From positions 744,001-808,000 of the forward strand of contig NZ_CP063400.1 of assembly GCF_021729865.1 (NCBI RefSeq): a DNA stretch of 64,000 nucleotides, read 5' to 3'. Origin of the DNA: Hydrogenophaga sp. SL48. GTDB taxonomy: Bacteria; Pseudomonadota; Gammaproteobacteria; Burkholderiales; Burkholderiaceae_C. Both the position numbers and the translations under genes were made by a program. Below the pieces are notes generated by a model. It was not told where the DNA came from. It made no database searches and was given only the letters and a program-made list of their open reading frames with translations. This document shows, piece by piece, positions 1 through 8,826 of this stretch. The stretch's first letter is position 1, and the number at the start of each line of letters is the position of its first letter.

Positions 1-68
1 TGAAATTCCCGCTTGACGTTGCCCAGGATGAAGCCGCGGTAGGCCCACAAGGCTCGAATGGCTCCCAT
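1..68 (-). CDS. Polysaccharide ABC exporter permease, N-terminal fragment
   Basis: Only the first 22 codons are inside the window. They read MGAIRALWAYRGFILGNVKR and onward off the left edge. This opening (Leu-Trp-x-Tyr-Arg-x-Phe-Ile-x-Gly, then Lys-Arg-Glu-Phe) is typical of the cytoplasmic start of ABC-2 type permeases (Wzm/KpsM-like) that export O-antigen or capsule chains. Its ATG shares one base with the stop of the upstream manC gene (TGATG), so the two are probably translationally coupled. An export permease fits the end of a glycan operon. The family call rests on a short stretch and on context. Confidence 0.6.
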   Translation of the reverse strand, partial: MGAIRALWAYRGFILGNVKREF

Positions 69-1543
69 CAGACCCGTCCGTAGGTGTCAGACAGTCGAAC
101 GATGTCGTCTTCGCCCAGGTAGTCGCCGCATTGCACTTCAATCAGCACCAGCTCGTCGTGGCCCGTGTTGGTCAGGCGGTGTTTCTCCTGCAGGGGAATG
201 TGGCGGTATTCCCCGGGGCGCGTGGGGTACTCGACATCGCCAATCTGGACAACGCCCCGTCCGCGCACAACCACCCAGTGCTCGGCGCGCTGGTGGTGGT
301 ACTGGAGGCTCAGGCTTTGCCCCGGGTTGACGGTGATTCGCTTGACCTTGTAGCCGTCTTCCTCTTTCAGGGTCGCGTAGGTGCCCCAGGGGCGGTGCAC
401 GGCGGGAGGAAGCAGCGTGCTCTGGTGTTGCGGGCTGTTGATGTGGCGTTCTTTCAGGGCGTCCACCACGCGCTTGACGCTCTGGGCCTCCTGTTTGCTC
501 GTGATCAGCAGGGCGTCTGGTGTGTCGACCACCACCAGGTCCTTGACGCCCACGGTAGCGACCACCTTGTGGCAGTGGCTGTCGACGTGGACGTGGGTGC
601 CTGTCGTGTTCACAGCCACCCAGTCGGTGTTGTCAGCGGCGCCCAGCGTGTTGCCGCTGGCGTCGGGTGTGTGGGCCTGGGCGACGGCGGGCCAGGCACC
701 GACATCGCTCCAGCCAAAGCGCGCGGGAACCAGCACCACATTGGTGGCTCGTTCCATGACCGCGTAGTCGATGCTGATGTCAGGCTGTTTGCCGAAAGTG
801 TGCGCGTCGAAACGGGTGACCATCGGCGCGGCGGTCTGTTCAGGGAGCGGCAACGGTTTGGTGCTCGACTGCGCCATGGTCTGCTGAGCCGCACTCAGCA
901 CATCGGGCGCATGTTGAGCCATGGCCGCCAGCAGCGTGCCTGCTGTGAAGCAGAACATGCCACTGTTCCAGTAGAAGCGGCCCGTGGCCAGGTATTCCTG
1001 GGCTGTGAACAGATCGGGCTTCTCGACAAATTTCAGCACGGGTTGAACATCGCGTCCGACTTTGGGCACCTCGATGTACCCGAACCCGGTTTCGGGACCG
1101 GTGGGGTGGATGCCGAACACCACCAGCTGGCCTTTTTGGGCCTGGCGGATGGCCTCGATGGCGTTGGCAACGAAGCTCTCGGTGTCCGGGATGAGGTGAT
1201 CAGCGGGCAACACCAGCATGACCGCGTCGTCCCCGTCTGAAGCCTGGCAGGCCAGCGCCGCCAAGGCAATGGCGGGCGCTGTGTTGCGGCCCTTGGGCTC
1301 GAGCAGGTACCGCGCCTTGGGCGGGTCCACCATTTCGGACATCAGGCCCTGTGTGAGGAACAGGTGGTCCTGGTTCGTGACGATCAGCAAGTCGTCGGTC
1401 CCACAGGCCTGGCCGCGTGTGATGGCCTGTTCCAGCAGGGCGCTGCCCCCCAGTTTCATGAAGGGTTTGGGGTAGGCCTGACGCGAGGCGGGCCACAGGC
1501 GTGTGCCCGCTCCGCCCGACAGAACAACGGAGATGAGTTTCAT
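68..1543 (-). CDS. manC: Mannose-1-phosphate guanylyltransferase / mannose-6-phosphate isomerase
   Basis: A bifunctional cytoplasmic enzyme of 491 residues, full length for the ManC/CpsB/AlgA family. It makes GDP-mannose from mannose-1-phosphate and interconverts mannose-6-phosphate and fructose-6-phosphate. The nucleotide-binding signature GGAGTRLWP lies at residues 10-18, followed by a YPKPF motif. A type II isomerase cupin fills roughly residues 375-491, with HRPWGTY near its start and conserved His and Glu residues around QYHHQRAEHW. It starts 8 bases after rmlC ends and overlaps the exporter permease by one base. It supplies GDP-mannose, or a derived sugar such as GDP-rhamnose or GDP-fucose, for the glycan built by this operon. 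Confidence 0.93.
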   Translation of the reverse strand: MKLISVVLSGGAGTRLWPASRQAYPKPFMKLGGSALLEQAITRGQACGTDDLLIVTNQDHLFLTQGLMSEMVDPPKARYLLEPKGRNTAPAIALAALACQASDGDDAVMLVLPADHLIPDTESFVANAIEAIRQAQKGQLVVFGIHPTGPETGFGYIEVPKVGRDVQPVLKFVEKPDLFTAQEYLATGRFYWNSGMFCFTAGTLLAAMAQHAPDVLSAAQQTMAQSSTKPLPLPEQTAAPMVTRFDAHTFGKQPDISIDYAVMERATNVVLVPARFGWSDVGAWPAVAQAHTPDASGNTLGAADNTDWVAVNTTGTHVHVDSHCHKVVATVGVKDLVVVDTPDALLITSKQEAQSVKRVVDALKERHINSPQHQSTLLPPAVHRPWGTYATLKEEDGYKVKRITVNPGQSLSLQYHHQRAEHWVVVRGRGVVQIGDVEYPTRPGEYRHIPLQEKHRLTNTGHDELVLIEVQCGDYLGEDDIVRLSDTYGRV

Positions 1544-1551
1544 GGAGCGTG

Positions 1552-2097
1552 TCAGGCGAAGACCTCGGCCTGCTTGAAGGCGGCGCCGGCCTGGTCTTTC
1601 GCAGAGAGTAGGGGGGGCGTGGCGGTGTGCCAGTCGATGCCCAGATCGGCATCGTTCCAGACAATGCAGCGCTCGTGCGCCGGTGCGTAGTAGTCGGTGG
1701 TCTTGTAGAGGAACTCGGCGGTATCGCTGAGAACCACAAATCCGTGGGCGAAGCCCGCTGGCACCCAGAGTTGGTGTTTGTTGTCGGCGCTGAGCAGCGC
1801 GCCTACCCAGCGACCGAAGGTGGGTGAAGAGCGGCGGATGTCCACGGCCACGTCAAATACCTCTCCTTGCGCCACACGGACCAGCTTGCCCTGCGCCTGC
1901 TGGACCTGGTAGTGCAGCCCGCGCAGCACACCCTTGCTCGATTTGGAGTGGTTGTCCTGCACAAACTTCACTGCATGGCCGACAGCCTCTTCAAACCTTG
2001 CCTGATTGAAGCTCTCGTAGAAAAAGCCACGGTCGTCGCCGAATACCTTGGGCTCGAACAGGATGACTTCGGGGATGGCCAGGGGGGTTGCTTTCAT
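1552..2097 (-). CDS. rmlC: dTDP-4-dehydrorhamnose 3,5-epimerase
   Basis: 181 residues, the normal length for RmlC. It epimerises dTDP-4-keto-6-deoxyglucose at C3 and C5, the third step of dTDP-L-rhamnose synthesis. The cupin core carries the diagnostic GVLRGLHYQ segment with the catalytic His, and YKTTDYYAPAHERCIVWND near the C-terminus. The N-terminal EPKVFGDDRGFFYESFN is also characteristic. It follows rmlA by 5 bases, in the order rmlB-rmlD-rmlA-rmlC, so one transcript probably makes the whole pathway. Confidence 0.96.
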   Translation of the reverse strand: MKATPLAIPEVILFEPKVFGDDRGFFYESFNQARFEEAVGHAVKFVQDNHSKSSKGVLRGLHYQVQQAQGKLVRVAQGEVFDVAVDIRRSSPTFGRWVGALLSADNKHQLWVPAGFAHGFVVLSDTAEFLYKTTDYYAPAHERCIVWNDADLGIDWHTATPPLLSAKDQAGAAFKQAEVFA

Positions 2098-2102
2098 GGC
2101 GT

Positions 2103-2993
2103 TCAGCGCAGGTCGTCTTTGATGATTTGTTGCAGGTACTGCCCGTAGCCGTTCTTGGCGAGCGGCTTGATCAGCCTTTGCACCTGTTCGATGTCGATCC
2201 AGCGGCTGCGGTAGGCAATCTCTTCCGGGCAGGCCACCTTGAGTCCCTGGCGTTTCTCCAGGGTGGCGATGAACTGCCCGGCTTCGAGCAGGCTGTCATG
2301 GGTGCCGGTGTCGAGCCAGGCGTAGCCTCGCCCCATCACTTCGACATGCAGTTGATTGGCGTCGAGGTAGAGACGGTTCAGGTCGGTGATCTCCAGCTCG
2401 CCGCGTGGCGAAGGCTGGAGGTTCTTGGCCATGTCCACGACCTGGTTGTCGTAGAAATACAGGCCGGTGACCGCGTAGTTGCTCTTGGGTTGTGCAGGCT
2501 TCTCTTCCAGGCTGAGCACCTTGCCCGAAGGGTCGAACTCGGCCACACCGTAGCGGTGCGGGTCGTTCACGTGATAGGCAAACACCGTGGCGCCATCGGG
2601 GCGCTTGGTGGCGTTGCCGAGCAGGGCTGCGAAGTCGTGGCCATAGAAGATGTTGTCGCCCAGCACCAGCGAAGAGGGGCTGTTGCCCAGGAAGTCTTCA
2701 CCGATGATGAAGGCCTGTGCAAGACCGTCCGGGCTGGGTTGCACGGCGTATTGCAGGTTCAGGCCCCACTGGCTGCCGTCGCCCAGCAACTCGGTGAAGC
2801 GCGGGGTGTCCTGCGGCGTGGAAATGATCAGGATGTCGCGGATGCCCGCGAGCATCAGCGTGCTCAGCGGGTAGTAGATCATCGGCTTGTCGTACACCGG
2901 CATGAGTTGCTTGCTCACGGCCTGGGTGACGGGGTACAGACGGGTGCCCGAGCCGCCGGCGAGGATGATGCCTTTTCTGTGCATGGCGTTCAT
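2103..2993 (-). CDS. rmlA: Glucose-1-phosphate thymidylyltransferase
   Basis: RmlA (296 aa) makes dTDP-glucose from glucose-1-phosphate and dTTP and commits sugar to dTDP-rhamnose. The nucleotidyltransferase motif GGSGTRLYP is at residues 13-21 and [16 protein letters not shown] follows directly. An open frame continues upstream to 3212, but the ATG at 2993 gives the usual family N-terminus and makes a 4-base ATGA overlap with the rmlD stop, so I take it as the start. A second in-frame ATG at 2984 is possible. Confidence 0.96.
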   Translation of the reverse strand: MNAMHRKGIILAGGSGTRLYPVTQAVSKQLMPVYDKPMIYYPLSTLMLAGIRDILIISTPQDTPRFTELLGDGSQWGLNLQYAVQPSPDGLAQAFIIGEDFLGNSPSSLVLGDNIFYGHDFAALLGNATKRPDGATVFAYHVNDPHRYGVAEFDPSGKVLSLEEKPAQPKSNYAVTGLYFYDNQVVDMAKNLQPSPRGELEITDLNRLYLDANQLHVEVMGRGYAWLDTGTHDSLLEAGQFIATLEKRQGLKVACPEEIAYRSRWIDIEQVQRLIKPLAKNGYGQYLQQIIKDDLR

Positions 2994-3877
2994 AGGATCT
3001 GTTGCAGGATGTGGTCGAGGCCTTGTTGCCAGTGCGGCAGTTGAAGGCCAAAGGTGTCGCGGAACCGGGTGGTGTCCAGACGGGAGTTCATTGGGCGCGC
3101 CGACGCGGTGGGGTAGGCGGCGGTCGGGATGGCGTGAATGTCCTCGACGGTCAGTTTGAGCGGCTTGCCCGCCCGTTGGGCCTGCCCGATCACGAAGCGG
3201 GCGTAATCGCACCAGCTGGTTTCGCCGCCGGCGGTCATGTGGTACATGCCGAAGGGGAATGCCTCAGCACCGCCGTTTTGAAGCCGTTTCACCAGATGGG
3301 CTGTCAGATCGGCGATGAGCGCGGCCGAGGTGGGGGCTCCGATCTGGTCATTGACCACCTTGAGTTCAGTGCGCTCGGTCGCCAGGCGCAACATGTTCTT
3401 GGCGAAGTTGGAACCATGGACCCCCACGACCCAGCTGGTGCGCAGGACCAGATGGCGCGGCGTGCTTTGCATCAGCGCCAGTTCCCCGTCACGTTTGCTG
3501 CGGCCGTAGGCGCCCAGCGGCTGGGTGGGGTCTTGCTCGTTGTAGGGAGTGGCCTTGCGACCGTCGAACACGTAGTCGGTGGAATAGTGGATCACGCTGG
3601 CACCCAGCGCGGCCGCTTCTTCCCCGATCACGCCGGGCGCCACCGCATTGACCGCGTGGGCCAGCGTGTCGTCCTGCTCGGCTCGGTCCACTGCTGTGTA
3701 GGCCGCCGGGTTGACGATGAGGTCCGGGCGCAGACGCCGGATCAGTGCTCGCAAGGCTTGCGCGTCGGCCAGATCACAGTCACCCGAATCCACCGCATGC
3801 ACCTGCCCCAATGGGGCCAGGGCGCGTTGCAACTCAAAACCGACCTGCCCGTTTTTGCCGGTCAGGAGGATGTTCAT
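2990..3877 (-). CDS. rmlD: dTDP-4-dehydrorhamnose reductase
   Basis: RmlD (295 aa) reduces dTDP-6-deoxy-L-lyxo-4-hexulose to dTDP-L-rhamnose with NAD(P)H. It is a short-chain dehydrogenase fold protein with the nucleotide-binding GKNGQVG at residues 7-13, a STDYVFDG segment, and the catalytic Tyr-Lys pair in YGRSK (about residues 124-128). ATGA overlaps join it to rmlB upstream and rmlA downstream, strong evidence for coupled translation. Confidence 0.96.
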   Translation of the reverse strand: MNILLTGKNGQVGFELQRALAPLGQVHAVDSGDCDLADAQALRALIRRLRPDLIVNPAAYTAVDRAEQDDTLAHAVNAVAPGVIGEEAAALGASVIHYSTDYVFDGRKATPYNEQDPTQPLGAYGRSKRDGELALMQSTPRHLVLRTSWVVGVHGSNFAKNMLRLATERTELKVVNDQIGAPTSAALIADLTAHLVKRLQNGGAEAFPFGMYHMTAGGETSWCDYARFVIGQAQRAGKPLKLTVEDIHAIPTAAYPTASARPMNSRLDTTRFRDTFGLQLPHWQQGLDHILQQIL

Positions 3878-4938
3878 GCAGTGGCCCCGTACTGCTGACC
3901 GATCCAGTGGCGATAGTCGCCGCTCTGCACATGGGCGACCCAGTCAGGGTGGTCCAGGTACCACTGCACCGTTTTGCGGATGCCGCTTTCGAAGGTTTCG
4001 GCGGGCTTCCAGCCGAGTTCACGGTGGATCTTGCTGGCGTCGATGGCGTAGCGGCGGTCGTGACCCGGACGGTCTTTCACGTAGGTGATCTGGCTGGTGT
4101 AGGGCAGGCCGTCAGCACGCGGGCGCATTTCACCGAGCAGGGCGCACACCGTCTTCACGATTTCGATGTTGGGTTTTTCGTTCCAGCCGCCGACGTTGTA
4201 GGTTTCGCCCACCCGGCCGGCCTCCAGCACGCGACGGATCGCGCTGCAGTGGTCCTTGACATAGAGCCAGTCACGCACCTGCATGCCGTCCCCATAGACC
4301 GGCAGCGGCTTGCCCGCCAAGGCGTTGACGATCATCAGCGGGATCAGCTTTTCGGGGAAGTGGTAGGGCCCGTAGTTGTTCGAGCAATTGGTGGTGAGCA
4401 CCGGCATGCCGTAGGTGTGGTGGTAGGCACGCACCAGGTGGTCGCTGGCCGCCTTCGTGGCCGAGTAGGGGCTGTTGGGCGTGTAAGGCGTGGTTTCGGT
4501 GAATGGCGCGTCCTGCGACCCCAGGGTGCCGTAGACCTCGTCGGTCGACACGTGCAAGAACCGGAATCCGTCCTTCTCGGCCCCATCCAGCGAACCCCAG
4601 TGGGCGCGCACGGCTTCGAGCAGGTGGAACGTGCCAACCACATTGGTCTGAATAAAGTCCTCGGGGCCGTGGATCGATCGATCCACATGGCTCTCGGCCG
4701 CGAAATTCACCACCGCGCGCGGGCGGTGCTCGGCCAGCAGGCGATCCAGCAGTGCGCGGTCGCCAATGTCGCCTTGGACAAAAATGTGCTGGGGATTGCC
4801 CTGCAGGCTGGCGAGGTTTTCGGGGTTGCCGGCGTAGGTGAGCTTGTCCAGGTTCACCACCGCCTCCTCGGATTGCGCCACCCAGTCCAGCACAAAATTT
4901 GCGCCAATAAAGCCTGCGGCACCCGTGACCAGAATCAT
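3874..4938 (-). CDS. rmlB: dTDP-glucose 4,6-dehydratase
   Basis: RmlB (354 aa) converts dTDP-glucose to dTDP-4-keto-6-deoxyglucose using bound NAD. The Rossmann motif GAAGFIG is at residues 6-12, the catalytic STDEVYG at about 131-137 and YSATK at about 158-162. The frame is open up to 4989, but the ATG at 4938 starts the canonical [12 protein letters not shown] and has a good ribosome-binding site (AGGAG, 6 bases upstream). It is the first of the four rml genes. About 80 bases separate it from the preceding glycosyltransferase, enough for an internal promoter, although I see no convincing -35/-10 pair. Confidence 0.96.
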   Translation of the reverse strand: MILVTGAAGFIGANFVLDWVAQSEEAVVNLDKLTYAGNPENLASLQGNPQHIFVQGDIGDRALLDRLLAEHRPRAVVNFAAESHVDRSIHGPEDFIQTNVVGTFHLLEAVRAHWGSLDGAEKDGFRFLHVSTDEVYGTLGSQDAPFTETTPYTPNSPYSATKAASDHLVRAYHHTYGMPVLTTNCSNNYGPYHFPEKLIPLMIVNALAGKPLPVYGDGMQVRDWLYVKDHCSAIRRVLEAGRVGETYNVGGWNEKPNIEIVKTVCALLGEMRPRADGLPYTSQITYVKDRPGHDRRYAIDASKIHRELGWKPAETFESGIRKTVQWYLDHPDWVAHVQSGDYRHWIGQQYGATA

Positions 4939-5019
4939 TTTCGCTCCTGCGTTGTGTCTTGCGTTTGCTGATTGAGCCGCCACCTCCATTCCAGGTTGGC
5001 AAGCGGTGAGGGGTCAGAT

Positions 5020-5772
5020 CTATTGACCTGTGGTTGTGGAGCGCGCTGAAGGCAAACGACCCAGGTGTTTGAAGAAGTAGCGTGCCATGCTGGCGGCATG
5101 CCAACTCATGTACCGTGGGTTGTGCCGGCTGGCCCGTTGGGCTTCGTGCACCACGGTGACCCCGGGGTCGCACACCACTTTCCAGCCTGATTTCCACAAG
5201 CGGGCGCAGATGTCCACATCCTCGTAATAAAGATGGAATTTAGCATCAAAGCCTCCCACATCCCGAAAAGCCTCAGAGCGAAACAGCAGGAACATGCCCG
5301 CGACCCACTCCACCGGCTGGGGCGAGAGGGCCTTGCCGGGCTGCAGGTGGTATCGGCCGTCGTCTCCGCCCAGCAGCTTGCGCCCCAGGTTCCAGGGGGT
5401 CGGGAAGCGCCGTGCATTGTCTTCCGGGTGGCCCGCAGGAGAAAGTACCAAAGGCGCCACCAGGCCCACGCGCGGATCCTGCATGGCGGCCAGCAAGCCG
5501 GGGAACGGGTTGGACAACAGGCGTATGTCGGGATTGGCCACGCAGAAGAAGGGCGATTCGCATCCTTCGAACGCCTGGTTGTGGTTGCCGGCGAAGCCCA
5601 TGGGCGACGGATTTTGGAGGTGGCGGACCGGCAGATGGGTCGGCATGACCAGCCCGGAGTCGGGGAGGTTCTCGGTCACCACCAGCTCGGCAACCTCGTG
5701 TGTCCGTTCCAGATCGCGCAGGAAGTGATTGGCCAGCGCCGCCTGGCCATGGCTCACCAGAGACAGAAGCAT
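5020..5772 (-). CDS. Family 2 glycosyltransferase (rhamnosyltransferase-like)
   Basis: A 250-residue GT-A glycosyltransferase. The donor/metal-binding acidic motif is in FCVANPDIRLL, and the acceptor-side ED motif is in FHLYYEDVDICARL, as in WbbL-like rhamnosyltransferases and other single-domain GT2 enzymes. The N-terminus (MLLSLVSHGQ) enters the fold directly. The ATG at 5772 lies 2 bases after the stop of the previous glycosyltransferase, so translation is probably coupled. The frame is open much further upstream, but that part lies inside the neighbouring gene. Given rmlBDAC next door, transfer of L-rhamnose is a reasonable guess, not a demonstrated specificity. Confidence 0.82.
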   Translation of the reverse strand: MLLSLVSHGQAALANHFLRDLERTHEVAELVVTENLPDSGLVMPTHLPVRHLQNPSPMGFAGNHNQAFEGCESPFFCVANPDIRLLSNPFPGLLAAMQDPRVGLVAPLVLSPAGHPEDNARRFPTPWNLGRKLLGGDDGRYHLQPGKALSPQPVEWVAGMFLLFRSEAFRDVGGFDAKFHLYYEDVDICARLWKSGWKVVCDPGVTVVHEAQRASRHNPRYMSWHAASMARYFFKHLGRLPSARSTTTGQ

Positions 5773-5774
5773 GC

Positions 5775-6755
5775 TCACAGCCTCCTCAGCACGCGGTAGA
5801 GCAGGCGTTGCAGCGGCGGCACGGGCAGGTCGAGGTGCGATGCCATCCACAAGGTGAACCGTTGGCGCGCCGTCAGCTCGGGTCGGAAGCGTTCCAGAAA
5901 CGCCGCCGCCTGTCGCGCATTCAGGCGAAAAATATCGCCATGCCGGTCGTCGAACAGGCGGTGGATGATGCTCTTGAACACCACAGGTTGGTCTTGGGCC
6001 TTGGCGCCAATGGCATTGCTGGCGTGCTGGCGGTAGTCGATCAGCGGGATGTCCAGGTAGGTGCGGCAGCCCAGGGAACTGGCAACGAGCGACAACCACC
6101 AGTCGTGCATGATGGCCTCGGGCGGCACCGGAAGACCCTTGACCAGCAGGGCTCGGTTCATCAGGCTGGTGCAGCCGGTGAGTGTGTTGCTCAGCAGTTG
6201 TGCTGCAAAGCCGCTGCGCTGGGTCTGCAGGCCCTGGTAGCGCGCCATGGACGGTGCGATCTCGCGACCATCTTCGGCAATCACGCGCAGATCGCTGTGG
6301 ACCAGCGCCGGTTGGCCCGGGTGTGCCTGTTCCAGGCGCCGGATCTCGGCCACGGCGGTGGCGAGTTTGTCGCTGTGCCACAGATCATCCTGGTCCGACA
6401 GCGCCACGTAGCAGGGCCGGTTCGCCCACGGTGCGGGCACCTCGAACGCCAGCGCTGCGTGCATCAAGCGCGAAAAATTGCCGCTCGCCCCGAGGTTCCC
6501 CATCGCGTCCTCGATCAGGTGCACATGGTCCGGCCAGCGCTGCTGGTGTGCCCGCAACACATCGGCCGACGCGTCGGTGGAGCCATCGTCGCGGCACATC
6601 AGAAAGACCTGAACGCCAGTCTGGTTCAGCACGGACTCGATCTGTTGCGCGAGAAAGCGGGCCCCGTTGTAGACCGGCAGCAGGACCAGCACGATGCAGG
6701 TGTCATGCGGCAGGCCGTGGGAGGGCGTTGGTGAATCCACAGGGGTGCTCATCAT
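5775..6755 (-). CDS. Family 2 glycosyltransferase
   Basis: A 326-residue GT-A enzyme with a short N-terminal extension before the fold begins at LVLLPVYNGARFLAQQ. Conserved motifs are CRDDGSTD (nucleotide binding), ALSDQDDLWH (metal-binding DxD equivalent) and MHDWWLSL (catalytic HDWW-type motif). This pattern is typical of rhamnosyl- and other deoxysugar transferases of O-antigen loci. It is a paralogue of the next upstream gene, which has the same DDGS, SDQDD and HDW motifs in the same order. I start it at the first of two adjacent ATGs (6755). No clear Shine-Dalgarno sequence precedes it. Confidence 0.85.
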   Translation of the reverse strand: MMSTPVDSPTPSHGLPHDTCIVLVLLPVYNGARFLAQQIESVLNQTGVQVFLMCRDDGSTDASADVLRAHQQRWPDHVHLIEDAMGNLGASGNFSRLMHAALAFEVPAPWANRPCYVALSDQDDLWHSDKLATAVAEIRRLEQAHPGQPALVHSDLRVIAEDGREIAPSMARYQGLQTQRSGFAAQLLSNTLTGCTSLMNRALLVKGLPVPPEAIMHDWWLSLVASSLGCRTYLDIPLIDYRQHASNAIGAKAQDQPVVFKSIIHRLFDDRHGDIFRLNARQAAAFLERFRPELTARQRFTLWMASHLDLPVPPLQRLLYRVLRRL

Positions 6756-6781
6756 GTTTTGGAGGTAAGGGATCGGCCGGC

Positions 6782-7747
6782 TCAGATGCGATTCATTGCC
6801 AGCCCGAGCCACAACGAGGCGCGTCCGGACAGCGTCTGGCGCCACAGCCCGCTGCGTCGGCCCGCCTGGATCCGACCGATGGGGCCCGGTTGCCGGCGCA
6901 TCACCTGGAAGTTGCGCAGCAGGCGCAGCGCTTCGGGTGTCAGCGCTGGCGCCAGGTCGTTCATCGCGGCTTCGGTCTGGTCGCCCCAGGTCCGGTATTG
7001 GCCTCGAAACAGCTTGCCGATCCGCTGAATCTTGTCCCAGGAGCGCCCTTGCGATCCGATCAGGTTGTCGGCGTGTTGCCGGTACAGCAGGCAGGGTTCG
7101 GGATCGAAGCTCATCAACCCGCCGCATCCGGTCACAGCCTGGTAGGCACACCAGTCGTGCAAGACCGCGTGCTCTGGCCTGATGAGGCGCAGGAGATGCA
7201 GCAGTGCGGTGTTGAACACCATGGTGTTTCCGCTGGCCACGTTCTGAAGCAAGGCGTTGCCAAAGCCCAGGCGGCGCATCGGTTGTCGGCTGATGCCCGT
7301 CGGCTGGAGGTGCTCATTCACCAGTCGGGTTCGCGCCGCATACAACGCGGCCTGGCCGGGCGCGGGTTGGAGCGCATGCAGGGTTGCCACGGCGCGGGAC
7401 AGCTTGTCGGCCATCCAGACGTCGTCCTGGTCGCTGAAGGCGAACAGGTCGTCATCGCTGGCTGGCTGCACCGTGTTCAGCAGGTGAAAGAAGTTCGCGG
7501 TGGAGTGGCGCCTGGGACCCTGGATCACCCTGATCGAATGCTCGGGGTGTTGCGCCGCGAAGGCCTCACACAGGACCACGGTGTCGTCTCTGGACCCGTC
7601 GTCGCTGATGGTCAGGCTCCAGTCCGGGTGCGTCTGGTTCGCGATGGACGCCAGTTGCTCGCCGATGTAGCGCGCGCCCTGGTAGCTGGCCAGCAACACA
7701 TGGACCCGGGGCGTGGGTCCCGCTGGCGTCGGCGCTCGCTGGGTCAT
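6782..7747 (-). CDS. Family 2 glycosyltransferase
   Basis: A 321-residue GT-A glycosyltransferase with the fold opening HVLLASYQGARYIGEQL and the motifs ISDDGSRDDT, AFSDQDDVW and VLHDWCAYQ. It resembles the downstream gene at 5775-6755, so the two probably arose by duplication and add consecutive sugars. The ATG at 7747 overlaps the preceding gene's stop in an ATGA. The frame is open upstream to 7822, but a start there would lie within the neighbour. It acts at the cytoplasmic membrane on a lipid-linked acceptor, by analogy with its family. Confidence 0.85.
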   Translation of the reverse strand: MTQRAPTPAGPTPRVHVLLASYQGARYIGEQLASIANQTHPDWSLTISDDGSRDDTVVLCEAFAAQHPEHSIRVIQGPRRHSTANFFHLLNTVQPASDDDLFAFSDQDDVWMADKLSRAVATLHALQPAPGQAALYAARTRLVNEHLQPTGISRQPMRRLGFGNALLQNVASGNTMVFNTALLHLLRLIRPEHAVLHDWCAYQAVTGCGGLMSFDPEPCLLYRQHADNLIGSQGRSWDKIQRIGKLFRGQYRTWGDQTEAAMNDLAPALTPEALRLLRNFQVMRRQPGPIGRIQAGRRSGLWRQTLSGRASLWLGLAMNRI

Positions 7748-8814
7748 TCGGCAGCGCGGCGCACGCCCAGCACTTCGTTCAGGATGGCCGTGAAACGTTG
7801 ACCGAAGGTGGCGGTGGCGCACTGCTGTTGAAAGACCGCGTGGCCATTGGCGGCGATCTTGTGGCGCAAGGCCTCGTCGTTCTTCAAGCGCAGGATGGCG
7901 TCGGCCAGCGCCTGCGGGTCGGCCGGGTTCACGAGCAGCACGCTCTCTTCGTGCTGGAGCAGCTCCTGCACCGGAGCGTTGCGGCTGGTGATCAGCGGCT
8001 TGCCCACACCGATGGCCTCGACCACCTTGTTGGTCAACACCAGTTGGGCGCGGGCGTTGTCGCCAAAGATGCCCAGGCAGACATCGGCGCGGGCCATCAG
8101 CTCGGCCAGCTTCGCGTAGGGCACAGGCGCGAGGAACTTGACGTGGGGAAGACCGAGCTCGCGGGCCAGCTGCATGTCTTCGTCGTAGGTGAGCCCTTTG
8201 CCGACGATCTGGAACGTCACCCCGTGCGGCTCCAGCAGCTTGGCGGCTTTCAGGATGTGGCGCACACCGTGGAAAGGGATGTACTCGCCGTGGAAATGCA
8301 CGAGAAACTCGCCGTCTGCGGGCCGCGTCGGGCCGGGCTTGATGACGCTGTCGTCCACCGCCAGAAAGAGGCGCCGGAATTTGCTGGTTTCGGTGTGGAT
8401 CGTGCGGCCGAAGTGCGCGATCACGTGGTGGCTGTCGAGGATGGAGAGCTTGGACACCTTGTACGACAGCCAGTCGCTCAGGCCGTAGATGCGCGCCTTG
8501 AGCGAACCCGGTGTGGCTTTTTCACGGTCGAACACCATGGTGTCGTAAGTCGTGATGTACATGTCGAACAGGATGGGCTTCCAGGTCAGCAGGCGCACCA
8601 GCGGGGCCAGCAACTGGCCATAGAAACCAACCACCACCGCGTCGCAGCGGGGCGCGTTCAGCAAGGTCTTGAGCAGCAAACCGGGATAGTGCTTGAAGGC
8701 CTTGTCGGGAGGCAGGCATTCCACCACCTCAAAACCGTTTTGGCGCAAGGCATTGAGCACGATGCGGGTGCGCGAATAGGCGGCCTCCCGTCCGGCGACG
8801 TACAGAATCTTCAT
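7744..8814 (-). CDS. Family 4 glycosyltransferase (GT-B)
   Basis: A 356-residue GT-B glycosyltransferase. The N-terminal acceptor domain begins MKILYVAGREAAYSRTR, and the C-terminal donor domain holds FHGEYIPFHGVRHILKAAK and a VVEAIGVGKPLITS segment, the place of the E-x7-E motif of GT4 enzymes. It is the first glycosyltransferase after the autotransporter gene (12-base gap) and overlaps the next by ATGA, so it sits firmly in the operon. The donor cannot be read from the sequence. GDP-mannose (manC), dTDP-rhamnose (rml) and a UDP-uronic acid (ugd) are all supplied by neighbours. Confidence 0.85.
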   Translation of the reverse strand: MKILYVAGREAAYSRTRIVLNALRQNGFEVVECLPPDKAFKHYPGLLLKTLLNAPRCDAVVVGFYGQLLAPLVRLLTWKPILFDMYITTYDTMVFDREKATPGSLKARIYGLSDWLSYKVSKLSILDSHHVIAHFGRTIHTETSKFRRLFLAVDDSVIKPGPTRPADGEFLVHFHGEYIPFHGVRHILKAAKLLEPHGVTFQIVGKGLTYDEDMQLARELGLPHVKFLAPVPYAKLAELMARADVCLGIFGDNARAQLVLTNKVVEAIGVGKPLITSRNAPVQELLQHEESVLLVNPADPQALADAILRLKNDEALRHKIAANGHAVFQQQCATATFGQRFTAILNEVLGVRRAAE

Positions 8815-8826
8815 GAATCGCTGCGA